Source: Auanema rhodensis
Lineage: Eukaryota > Nematoda > Chromadorea > Rhabditida > Rhabditidae
DNA: 64,000 nt
Assembly: GCA_964057225.1 (NCBI GenBank)
Contig: OZ059899.1
Coordinates: 5,828,001-5,892,000, forward strand
Direction: 5' to 3'
Below, piece after piece: positions 1-11,659 of the stretch; within the stretch, counting starts at the first letter, position 1; each line of letters starts with the position of its first letter. The notes beneath the pieces were generated by a model that was not told the DNA's origin, made no database searches, and was given only the letters and a program-made list of their open reading frames with translations. The position numbers and the translations under genes were made by a program.

Positions 1-1
1 C

Positions 2-2103
2 ATACGAAGCTCGTTAGTGGAAAAAAAGTTTCTCGAACTTCAAGTTGTAAGTTTCCAAACTAAATTTTTTAGTATGTATATCAATGTATTCTGAATGTTT
101 GATTTTTTGTTTATTCCCACACTTCTCTTTTCAAATCTATTTTTTTATTTGGATAATCTCTTAAAATCTAGTTAGATGAGTAGGATTATTAGTTGGCCAA
201 ATAAAAACAGTTCTAATTTTTCTTTGCACTTAAAATCTCACTTTCAGAATTACTTCCGAACTACAAGCAATCACGTTTCCGTTGATATTTATCTAGGTGA
301 TGGTGATCGTCATGTTGTTAAATGTAACATAGATTCTCCAACAAATGTTATTTTGAGGGTAAATTAATTAAATGATCATAGTTAGTAAGTACTGTTTCTT
401 TAGCAATTAGCTGAACAGTTGGGCATTCGAGATGCTGATGTTTTTCTCTGGAATTTCGGGCTTTTCATGGCTCGACCAAGAGATAATGACAGCATTGATT
501 TCAATGTTCTTTGTATGCAATATTTTTTCATTTTTCATTTTATAATATCTTATTAAGGTGTTCGATTTATGAGAAATTTTGAATCTCCTTATATTAGTTT
601 GCAAACAGCAAACATGAAATCTGCTGGTCAGGGTGTTTTTCATAAACTGGTGTTGAGAAAGCTTATCTGGGATCCAAGAATTGAAGAGGCTCTTTTTGAA
701 GACAATATACTTACAATGCTGTTATATAAGCAGGTATATCGCATTAAAAAATCTTATATTCATAATGAAAATTAGGCAAAGAATGATTTTTTAACTGGAA
801 ACTTTGAAGCCATTCGAACTGATGTTGTTGATCGATTACGTAATTATGAAAAAAATGAGAATCATGTTCAGGTTCATCAAAATCAAACAGTTTAGATATA
901 TGCTTTGTTTTTTTAGTTTTTGAGGCTTTGTCACTTACAACCTACTTATTCTTATGAAATACTTGCCGAATGTTTATCAGACTGTCCACAACCGAATACT
1001 CGTTGTTCACTTAAAATTGGTCGAAGACAACTAGTGTTAGGTTATGGAGATAGAGTACGTGTTTTTCCTTTTTTATATTTTTTTTGTAAAATAGAAACAT
1101 CTTTTATCTTTTCTTTCTTGCAAACGTTTTCAAAAATTTATTACATATCTTTGGTTGTAACAGATTGTAAGGTCATGCTTATTTTCTTTTATAGGAAGAA
1201 ACTATATTTCGTGCTACACGTATTCGAGTATGGAGAATAAGCCCACCTACCCAAGAGGATGGACTCATGGTTTGTTTTTTCTTTTTTTTCTTTTTAAATT
1301 ATAGAATGTTCAGATTTTTCAATTCGAATATTTAATGGCTAGGGATGATTTTGAGTGGATTACTATATATACTGATCAAGCTATTATTCTTAGTCTTTTA
1401 CTTCAATGTGTTGGCACAGAGATATTACAAGAACATCGTAGTATGTCGGTAAGAAAGTATTTATTGTAATGTAACTGACTTAATTTTTGTTTTTAGATTG
1501 AACAACAACTAATGTGTAATGGAGGTGGTTCTGGAATGTCTGTATTCTTAGAACCACCGAAAGCTCCACTGACTCTAAAGCCAACTCTTACTGTTCCTGA
1601 TGAAACACCTTCCATAACAGGCACTTATATTCTTTAAATATATACATTTAAATTAATATTCTAGATGGAAATGATGTATGTGCCATACCCTCTACCGATA
1701 ATCGTAAATCTTCTACACATTCTGTACATAGTTTAAGGGTTTGTTATTTAATTTCGTTCAATTTAATGTTATATCACTATTTAAACAATTTACTAGGGAT
1801 GTTTTTCCCAAGTTTTGTTTGGAAAGTTTTTTATTATTTTACTATAGATAAATTTATTTTTTCTGAAAATAATCAAGCATTTTCAGACTGCTAAATCTGC
1901 TATCACATCTATTGAAGAAACAACCTCTTTGGATAGAGGAGATCCACTAGGAGTTGCAAACTTATATGATACTAATAACGACATGTTTACAACAATATCG
2001 GTAAGTAATACATTGGTTAATTTTGTGTTATTGAATTCTATTTTAGGATGCTTTACCGCTACATAATGCTGCGTTTGCTAACATAACCGATGATGACTTG
2101 TAA
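2..2103 (+). CDS. snx-17: Sorting nexin 17 (FERM-like and C-terminal part; 5' end outside window)
   Basis: Endosomal cargo adaptor that recycles NPxY-bearing receptors through Retriever/CCC. Twelve exons: 2-46, 176-358, 404-512, 558-733, 776-871, 917-1054, 1195-1269, 1305-1448, 1497-1620, 1665-1738, 1887-2000, 2047-2103; about 444 residues are visible. The first exon is the end of the PX domain. The FERM-like region follows, with close matches to vertebrate SNX17 such as [20 protein letters not shown] and [15 protein letters not shown]. The linker is Pro/Ser-rich. The protein ends [12 protein letters not shown], matching the SNX17 tail (human ending GDEDL) whose terminal Leu binds Retriever. 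The intron after 1620 starts with GC; a canonical donor at 1525 would keep frame but remove 32 residues. The PX domain proper lies upstream of the window. Confidence 0.88.
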
Positions 2104-2546
2104 GGAGTATCAGTCTAAACCTAACTTAAATCATATTATCTCAATTGAACTGATAATACTTCTAGTCATCAGTGATTTAAAAATCATAATAATATTGAAG
2201 GGTGCTTGTTTACTTTGTTCTATTACTTCAAAAATTTTCTAAAATGTTTTACTAGAGTTGTATATATTCATAGATTTATTATAAATTTATTTTATTTTAA
2301 AAATCTTATTAAATATTGAGAAAATTGAGAAAGAAGTGAATGAATGTCTCGATTACAACAAGCAATTTTATAAACATTATGTACATTGTTTTATATATAT
2401 ATTTAGTAAAAAAAATGACTTGTTTTGTTAATTATGCAATGTTGTGTAAAGCATGTGGCAAGGCAACAAGTCATTTTCAAGTATAGATGGAAAGGTTGTG
2501 AAAAAAATAGTTTGTTTTTACGGAAGGATTATTGTGAACTCAATGC

Positions 2547-3381
2547 TCATTGTTTAGCTTCTCTCTTAAGTGTATTAGCTTCATGGTATACAACATTTCG
2601 AGGATTTCGAGCGTTCTTCATATCTCTCATGTAGATGAAATATTGGTATACAACGAATAAGAACCATATAGCTAAAGATAGCATGACTAATCCTGATACA
2701 ATGAAGAATGATGAAGTAAGAGTTTGAGCTGAAAGTTTAATAGTTTAATAAAACATTTAGAAGAAATTATACTTACAAGAATGATGGCTCAAACTATCAT
2801 CAACATCTTCGACGATAGTTCCGTTCACTGGATGAAGTATAGTGCCATTGATGGGACCTGATTCTGGATCAATTAATGACCAAATACCACAAATAACAAT
2901 TGCAACAGCAAGTACCATATACAAAGCCTAAACACCAAAAATAAAGGTTTTCAAATATATCAATTGATATACCATAAGAGCTAAGAATGGAATTAAAAGT
3001 TTCTCATTTTCTTTCTTTCTGGCTAAGAAGATTAAGCATACAGCTGCAATTGTCGCAGTAAACACTAAAGCTGATATAATGGTAGAAGTCCAACTCTGTG
3101 ATCTGAATAATATGATTTAATAAAATTAATATAATAAATAAATACTAACGATAGATCTATTAGAGTGACGATAAACAGGATAATAGCAGCAGCAGCACAG
3201 AATGCAGCTATGTATGTTGTTCCCTTCTAAATATAGAATATAAAAATTGAAAAAGAAGAAACTACATTAAATTAAATAAAGAGATATAAGATACCTTAAC
3301 GTGACTAACTCCACATAAACATTTATATTTTGGATCTGTATGACGGAAAGGTTCTCTATCAAAAGTTGAAGCAATATCCAT
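2547..3381 (-). CDS. LAPTM4-like four-transmembrane protein
   Basis: Five exons on the minus strand (3381-3295, 3226-3150, 3102-2973, 2927-2777, 2728-2547) give about 208 residues. The N-terminus is cytosolic and carries CLCGVSHVKKGT, resembling the CCxCHVRTGT signature of lysosomal LAPTM4 proteins just before the first membrane span. Four hydrophobic spans follow. The loop between spans 3 and 4 has two NGT sequons, consistent with a luminal loop. The tail is basic (MRDMKNARNPRN) and I see none of the PPxY motifs that LAPTM4 uses to bind NEDD4 ligases. The start is set by a TTTCAG acceptor three bases before the ATG, likely a trans-splice site. Family placement is by motif and topology only; it could be another nematode tetraspan (MARVEL-like or DUF7027) family. 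Confidence 0.65.
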
Positions 3382-5331
3382 GATCTGAAACAAGAAAAAA
3401 ATGTATTCAAAGACCTAAACGATAATTGAAAATAGCTGTTATTTTCAAAGAAAAGTAGAAAAAATCGAGAAAAAAACTCAAATCGGCAATGATGACAACA
3501 TAATCTGTGAAGGTAAATAACTTCGAAATGTTCATTTTGAGAAAAAAAAACTGGTTGCTTATTTTGAATTTTAAAAAAAGAAAACACAATGAGAAGAGCT
3601 TGATCCTCACCTTAGATGAAAAAAATAACTTCATATACATGTGTTATGTGATAGTTAGATATATAAATAGATAAGTAATATAGATTGGTTAAGTTAAGTG
3701 ATAAAATTGTCATAAGATCTTGCAAAAATTAATATATTTTTTAAAATCTTAAAAATTTGAAGTGAATTATGTTTATGGAATGTGAATAGTTAGTAGCCTA
3801 ATTGTTAGTTTTAAAGAAACAGGAACTTTATGCTTCTTAATGTACTTTGTTTTACGAGAAACATGTGATTTGAAGAAGTAAGAATTAGGAAAAATGATTA
3901 TATGAACGACTAGGAATTGTAATGAAAGACATTTGAAAGTTACTAACAATGACATGTTCCATCATAATGATGTTATATTATGAACAAATTGACCGCATAA
4001 TCTTACCAAAAAGGTGAGAGAATAAGAAAGGAGAAAACGAAAAGAGAGAGTTATAGACAGAAAAGGAAAGGAAAACGAGAACATGTATTGATATTGGCAT
4101 TTTTGATTGTAAGACCTTGTGCCAACTTGTTTTGTCACAGCATCAGACACGAGCGACCAGCGTTGTTTTATGCCGATGTTCGTGGCCGGTGCCACAGTCG
4201 TTGCCGGCATCAGCATGATATCGTCGGTAGTTCCTACTGTCATCACCTTCCATTTGCACCTCCTCCTCTTCCTACTCCTCCTTGTTTCCTTTTTACTCTT
4301 TTGCTATGTCGTGGTTGTCGCCTCTCCCTCCTAACCACTGTCCAAATAGGAAATCAATTGAATCAGACGAAAAAGAAGAATGTATTTTAGAAGAAAAAGA
4401 AGAAGTAAAGGCTAAAAAGACATTTTATTTGTCTTTTTGTTTTTTTTATTTCTGATCTAAAACATGGCAAGATCCTGTTTCAAAAGGGTTAAAAATGCAA
4501 ATGAACACAAGATGTGCCAGACCGGTAATGGGCTTGACTGATAGCTTGTTACAGTTCGAAATCAAGAAACTCATAACGTTTTTGATAGGTATTTTTCTCA
4601 TGAGAATATAGATTCATATATGAATTCAATAAGTAAATGTTTTCTTATGTTATTACATTATATTAAATTTTTTAAAAGTTTCTTTGCAAACAAAAAATAA
4701 TAAAAAAAATCGAGGCACACAAATCTGAAAACAGTGAATCGGGTGGGCATGTACTGGATAGACGAGGTAAGGTTAGACAACAATAAAAGTACGGCGATCA
4801 TAATTGACATAGAATGAGTGTTTGGGAAAAAGAGCAAAGAAAATTATTATTTTTTCTTGTTGAAATCCTTTATTATTAATTTAAAAATATTCTTAATATG
4901 AATAGAATTCATAAATGAAAATATGAAACAAACCAGAAAACATGAGTAGTTAGTAGTTTTCGATGAAATAGAAGGTGAAAGGATGCTGATGGTATAGTAG
5001 TATAATCATAGAAATATTACATACATCTATGGATACAAAAACTAACCAGTCATCAAATGTGATGTTCATCACACAACAATTAATTGATTCAATTTACTAA
5101 AAAAAATTATAAAAACGGAGAGAATTTATATTATTTATTTGGCTTAGTCTGAAATACATATAAAGATATATACTATATGTGTATAACATGTACATGCATG
5201 AATGTGAGGACGGGTCTGGTAATTTGGCAATGTAAGAGATGATTCGTATATTTGTGGCTTCAGATTCAATTTTCTTTTTTTTCTCCTCCCATTGAAAATG
5301 TGTTATTTGTTTTAAATTAATTTTAAAAAAA

Positions 5332-5370
<39 letters not shown>

Positions 5371-7240
5371 ATTAAAATTGTCCATTTTAAGATTAAAATC
5401 ATTATAAGTTTTAAAAGTTGAAAATGATAAAGAGAGTAAGAAAGATTTTGAAAAGGTAAAAGTTGAATGTCAAGTGTCGTTCAACCTTCTTGAAGAACTA
5501 GGAACTGTAAATTGAACAAAGAAACAATTGATAGAAAAATTAAGAGAAACATCAATGAAAATAAAAGACTAATAAACAAAAAAGTTAAAGAAATAAGAAG
5601 TGTGAGAAGTTAAATTAGCAATGAAAATGAAATTAAAAAAAAAAAGATGAAGGTGACTGTATCAATATAATATTTGTTAACTAAAATAAGGTAAAAGTCA
5701 ACCTTTTTTTTGTAATTTCGCTTAATTTAATTCATTAACATGATGTATCTATGCTTTGAATAATGTAACCTGTTCTTCTAAAGTTGAGCATAAACATGTT
5801 TCTTATGTTACATCATGAATATTATATTGATGAAATGCTAAGATGGACAAATGTTATGAACCGTTCAACTTCTCATAAAGCTTATCATATTAGAAAATCA
5901 TGTATGTCCTTTGAATAAATGAAATTAAAGAAAAAGGAGATAATTTTTGGACTGTAGAACGAAAATACGAGGTAAAATGAAAGAGAAATCAGATGATTTC
6001 AAGGCCAGTTTAAATATATCGCTTGGCTAGGCAGAATAAGGACGATAGCGAAGCAGATACATGGTTAGCGGAGGGAGATAATGAACAAGGTCAGAAGGGA
6101 AAAATGAGTTTGAAACAGAGAATGAAATTGGTTCAAAGGGTAATATTGGATAAGCAAGGACGGTAACGAAGACACAAAAATTAGAGATATGGCTACATGT
6201 CACATGGACATTAGAAGGTCGTTTTCACTCCTTTCTCTCTCCCTCTCTCGCTTTATGTCTTTCTCTCTCTTCTTTCTTTTGAATTGAAGTCGTTGTTATT
6301 GAGAGAAAGTCAGATGGCACACGTGGGGGTATTTGACTCACCACCTTTCATCTTCTTGAAAACAAAATATTTGTGAAAGAACTGCGATTGGATTTTGACA
6401 AATTGGTTATACTATTCTAGTACATCATACATCATATAGTTAGTTATAGATGAATGATACACTCATATATTTTTAAAAGATATGCAAAAGAAGTCAGCAG
6501 GATTATATATGACGCCATTGGATGGAAAACAGATTTGATAATTGCATTATGAGAGTAGAGAAGAAGAAGAAGAAGTCGATGATGATGATGAGAAAGAGAA
6601 TAAAATACGTAAATACATATGTATTTATGTCTAAATAACGATGATGTTAATATACTATGTCTAAAAATAGTATAATATAATATAATATATATACTATATA
6701 CATAGTAGGTTTGAACTTTTTCTAAAACGAAAAATATAACGATAAGTGAAAGGAAATCATATCATTTCTCTTTATATTCTATTTGAATATCATCAGAAAG
6801 AGAGACAATGAAGCTTGATGAGGATGAAGGTGTGAAGATGTGATTAAATAGAAGATGAAGGCTAAGCCGTATGAATGCAACCGCTCATCGGGTGGGATAG
6901 TTTCGAAATAAAATGTTGATATTCACGTGCCCATCTGGCATTTTTAACAAATTTGTGTTAGCCAATCATAGGAGAAAACAAACTTGAAAATGCCAAGAAA
7001 TACAATTAGATAAGTTTTAAGATGATTCATAGCCAAAAGTTAAATTATTCCAAATATTTGCACGAAATTATCTGACATTTACCTGTTTATCTTAAATTGC
7101 ACATGACAGTTTTAGAATTTGAAGAATGTCTCAAGAACGTTTTTTTTTGAAAAAATAAAAGAAGTTTTTACTCTAAAATGAGAAATAGTAGAGAAAAAAA
7201 AATTAAAGAAATAAGAAAACTATCAGGTTAGGTTCAGTAG
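3382..7240. other. Non-coding stretch between the LAPTM-like gene and the repeat region
   Basis: No exon chain with consistent phase was found. The stretch is AT-rich with short open frames that look random. A distinct GC-rich patch lies at about 4120-4330; its open frames on both strands are short and lack family resemblance. A pure TA tract sits at 5334-5367, and a CT-rich run at about 6230-6280. It may hold upstream control sequence for the minus-strand LAPTM-like gene. Confidence 0.5.
5334..5367. repeat. TA dinucleotide microsatellite
   Basis: Uninterrupted alternating TA run seen directly; no gene nearby. Confidence 0.95.
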
Positions 7241-7243
7241 TAT

Positions 7244-7345
7244 ATAAAGTGTTGGCGCTTGCGCACCTTTTTGCCCTAATGCGATTTTCTGCATTTTTCA
7301 GCTATTTTCATGTTTTCGAAAAGTAAAAATATGTCTTAGCTAACG
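7244..7345 (+). repeat. Diverged partial copy of the 8.6-9.1 kb inverted-repeat element
   Basis: The stretch beginning GTTGGCGCTTGCGCACC and running through TTTTTGCCC, GATTTTCTGCA and TTTTTCAGC parallels the left arm at 8626-8688 in the same order and spacing, with many substitutions. Similarity was judged by eye. It suggests at least two insertions of one repeat family in this intergenic region. Confidence 0.45.
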
Positions 7346-8612
7346 GAAAGCTCGTCATTTTTGAAAATCTTTAATTTGGACTCTTTTAACAGGTTGGGAG
7401 AACTAGACAAAAATCTGCGTCAGAGTATTTCCCAGAATTCAGCATTTTTTGTTAATTCAATCTTTTAAATATTTTTGAGCTTATTAAATGAATATCCTTA
7501 GTCTCCGGAAAGACCTACCAAGTCTAACAAATCTTGACCTCCAAGAGCTCGTGAAGGAGTTAAAAATAAAATATTTCGGTGGTGTTTTCATTCTAGATAC
7601 TTTCTCAGATAAGATAGATGCTTTTGGTCTTAATATTATTGTTGATGTTGATGTTGATGCATATGATGATTATAACAAAGCAGTTATTTTCCGCTCAAGA
7701 GATTTTTTCCGTTCTTGAAACAGTTAAAGTGTTGAATCATGCTTGTTAAAGACTTGTTTCCTGAAAAGTGTTCTCTTTTCAAAACCATAAAAGAACTGGT
7801 ATTAGATTTTTAAACTTTTTTTTTGATAAGAATCAAAAGGAAAATTCTAATTTCTTTTCATCCAATAAATGGTAATAAAGGTTATAATACATATATCTCT
7901 GTTGTTTTTTATTTTTAAATGTTTATTGTCATATATTATTTTTGAAAATAAAAAAAAATATATAATAGAGATGAATTATATTTATTGATTGTCAATTCGT
8001 TGATGTAATTCTGGTTAGAATCGGTTGAAATTGAAAAAGAATTAAGTGTTAAAACTATCTCCTAGTAACCATTAACTAATATTTGGCTTTGAATTACACT
8101 ATATCATATAGATTTATATAAAAATAATATTAATTAAATATATATGTAGATTGTCACATGGTTTTATATGATAAGACATTAAAAAAGGTGAAATTGTTTC
8201 CGAAAAATGTTGATCTGATGGGATTAACTTGAACTAGCAGCCAGCAGTGTATCGTTTCAGTGAAAGAAAGTTTCTTAATTATATTCAGAATCCTGTTTTA
8301 AGCATTAATGCTTGATGAATAGAGGATCGGTTTCATGTTTATGTTTAGACTTCTTTAATCAAATTCTTTTTCATGTTTTTGGTTCACTTTCACTTAAACC
8401 GAAACAACTTATTTCATCATTAAATTGAAATAGATAAATGAAGTTTTTATTTATCATTGAAATCTTAATATTTTTATTAAAACAAATTGAAATCTCATAA
8501 ATATATATTAAGATTGGAATGTAAGAGGGTAAACTGAAATGATGAAAAGAAGACCCAAGTTGTCATGAATGACGTTTATGATGAACAGTAGAAACAACAA
8601 CTATTGGTTGTT

Positions 8613-9105
8613 AGTAAGTAAAAGGTTGACGCGAGATGGTCATTTTGCCCAAATGACGTTTTCTACACTTTTTGACCATTTTCAGGCTTTATTTTTCCAA
8701 AAATTGTGTTTATATTCAACAAAATCATGTCATTTTTTGAAAAAAGTCATTTACCAATTTCACAATTTTTGATCATTTCAAACATTTTTCAGGTGATAAA
8801 TGAAATTTCATATATCCAAAGAATCTGCATCGCAAGCTCCTTCAGGAGTGCCTGATAACAGACATGAAAGAAACACGTAAACCATACAATAAGCCCCCAA
8901 TACAAATAATTTATAAAGAGCAAAGTAATATATTTAAACGAAAACGGAGTACTCAGACTTAAAACGGAAGAGATACCTGGAGATACCTTTTTAACCGTAA
9001 CATTTTGTTCTGTCCCGACGATAGCCTAAGCCTGAACATGGTCAAAAAGTGTAGAAAACGTCATTTGGGCAAAATGACCGTCCAAAGTCAACCTTTTACA
9101 TACTA
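8613..9105. mobile_element. MITE-like element with long terminal inverted repeats
   Basis: The left arm (8613-8688) contains GTAAAAGGTTGAC-type sequence followed by GGTCATTTTGCCCAAATGAC and GTTTTCTACACTTTTTGACC. The right arm (9029-9105) is its reverse complement with only a few mismatches, ending CAACCTTTTACATACTA. The arms are about 75 bp and the whole element is near 490 bp, with no transposase frame between them. That architecture fits a non-autonomous foldback or MITE element. Target-site duplications were not clearly identified. A diverged relative lies at 7244. Confidence 0.7.
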
Positions 9106-9982
9106 CTGTTGTTTCATTTCAAAAGATCCCTTTATTTGAAAAAATATAAAGTGATTCTAATTTAGTTGAAAAAAAAAACTTTTTTTAAACTTTTTTATTA
9201 TAAAAACTTTATGAATTGGATTAATTATATGAAGAAGCTTCGAAAGCTTCTCAAAGAAAATTTACATGATTGTCATGGCAGTCCCTTTTCACACTTATTT
9301 GACCAAACCTTTGAATGAAATAATAAAAAAAAGGAAATTAAATCATATCAACGAATTTTCAATCCTATTACTTTAAAAAGAAATAAAAATAGTTGAAATA
9401 TCATATAAGTAATTGATGTTTTGATATATGATATAAACAGAAAAATTAATATATTTCAAGACTTGTATCATATAAAAACAATATGAAATGAAGATTTCTT
9501 CTAATAAATATATTTTTATATTTCTTTTTTCTATTATAATTCTGATATACTATATGTAAATGTGCATATATTATATAAATTTTATACTATATGATAGTTA
9601 ATATCAAAATAAATTGTTTAAAGTTGATATACAATATAATTTATTTTTTACTTCTTTTTCTAACTTATAATTTTAATAATTTATATTATAATATATATTA
9701 TATATAATATATTGTAATTTTAGTTTTTTTTTGGATCAAATTTTGAATTTTTCTATTAATTAGATACGTTTTTGATTCGTATAACGATAATAGCATTTCA
9801 AACAACTACAATTAGGTTAGCATGTTACAAACGTTACCATAGTAATGATATCGAGGGAGGAAAATTTTAAAATGCTCCGCCTATTAAATCATATTCACCT
9901 ATTGAAATAAGTTATTGGAAGGTGAATAACCTTCTTATAATATTCAATAACAGTACTAATATCCATATATTATTGAAAATAT

Positions 9983-11659
9983 ATGAAAATGATTAAAGAA
10001 AGTTTAGTCATTACTTATTTATTAATAACTAATTATCATCATGTTACATCTCAACTTTTCACTTCTGTTGCTCAATGTATTAATGGAAATATGACTGATC
10101 CATTCTGTACTGTAAGCTTCAAATCTTTTTTTTTTTCATTTTTTATTAAATATATATCTTAGACTTGCTTACAACTTGGTCAAGAGTTAAGAATCAATTC
10201 TATTTATTGGAATAAAACATGTCACTTGGCTTTTGATGTTCAAGATAAGAATTCACCAGAAGTAAGTTATAAGCTTAATTTTTTTTTACTACGTATGATA
10301 GAAAAATATTAATTTGTATTTCATCCGATTTAATTCAGATTGTGGCTCCACGTTGTGAAGAAATGTGGACAAAAAAGTCGTATCCAGGTTAGCCTTTCCG
10401 ATTTCCATGTGAATATATTACTTTCTGTTCATTTTTTTTGTGTTAAATATGAGAATTCAATATATGTATATACATATAATAAGTATAACTCCTACACATA
10501 ATATATAAATATATATATAGTTATACATAGATATACATAAGTTTTATCAGATTTTTTTAGCCTATTGCCAATTACCAGTAATTATTGCTCAACTCAGTGA
10601 AACAATTGATGCTTATTACAACTATGGATTAATGACTGTAAGTTATAAATAATCAAAGAATATAATAATTATTATAAAATAGAATTAAAAATTTTCAAAA
10701 TCATTGTTATCATGTTTTCAAATTAATTTTATATTAACATCTATTATAATAAAATATTTCATATTAAGAATATTTAAATATCATTTAAAATTAATAAAAA
10801 TATAAACAATATTTCCAAAATTTTAATTTTTAATATCAAAATATATTAATGTTTAGAATTTTGCTGTCATGGTAACCTCATAAGCTTAAACTTAATGCTT
10901 ATTAAGGTTTATCTCTCTTTCTCTCATTAACATATGTGATAATTTGTTAAATATTTTACAAAAAAAATTCAAATTCAAGCATAGGTTAAGAAAAACAAAA
11001 TTTCCAGGCAACAAGAAATATGCTTATTGGTCTATATCGTGAAAAGTGTACAACAACTTGGAATTGGATCGCTAGGGATGGTACATCTACATTTGGTGCT
11101 ACAAGACCTGAATTAGATTGTAATATAACAATAACGGCATTCGGGGTATATTTTATAGAAATATCATATAATTATCTTAATTATATACATATTTTTAATC
11201 TTGATCATTTAAGGGAAGATCAATTATTGAAGTAGATCCCAATACATATCAAACAAATGCCATGATATGCCAATGTGTTCCCAGAAATGGAACAGTCATA
11301 CTTCCAGGAGCCAAAGATAACGGTAGCTTTAGCCATTTTAAATATATTTTTGTTTGTAAATACAAATTCAAAATAATCGTTCAAATTATTTACAATTTAA
11401 TATTTTTTTGTTTAAATTACTCATTGATACTAAAAAATATTTAATTAAATTGCTGACATCAAGATACATTTACGTCATTTAATTTTAATTTTATGGCGTA
11501 TCACAGTTAGTTGGAATTACATTTGATTAATTAATATTATATATCAAATATTAAATATTATATATTATATATATTTATTTATTTTTTATAGGATCTACAC
11601 AATGTTTTAATATAACTGGATTTCTTGCAATACTCTTCATAATATATTCATATTATTAA
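9983..11659 (+). CDS. Secreted or surface-anchored cysteine-containing protein, unknown family
   Basis: Seven exons in consistent phase: 9983-10111, 10163-10261, 10339-10387, 10561-10637, 11008-11145, 11214-11322, 11592-11659; about 222 residues. An in-frame TGA lies just before the ATG at 9983; the Met at 9989 is an alternative start. The N-terminus is a signal-peptide-like hydrophobic stretch (SLVITYLLIT). The body has spaced cysteines (INGNMTDPFCTTC, EKCTTTWNW, CQCVPRNG) and several N-glycosylation sequons. The last 17 residues are hydrophobic (FLAILFIIYSYY), consistent with a GPI signal or a membrane anchor. I do not recognise the family, and no function is assigned. The codons are AT-rich like the neighbours, so there is no sign of recent transfer. 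Confidence 0.7.

Noticed and set aside
4088-4390. Open frames across the GC-rich patch as a gene
   Set aside because: Overlapping frames on both strands, hydrophobic low-complexity C-termini, no splice partners and no family match.
7488-7718. Plus-strand frame downstream of the diverged repeat copy
   Set aside because: AT-biased, ends in an Asp-Val repeat from a GATGTT run, no partner exons.
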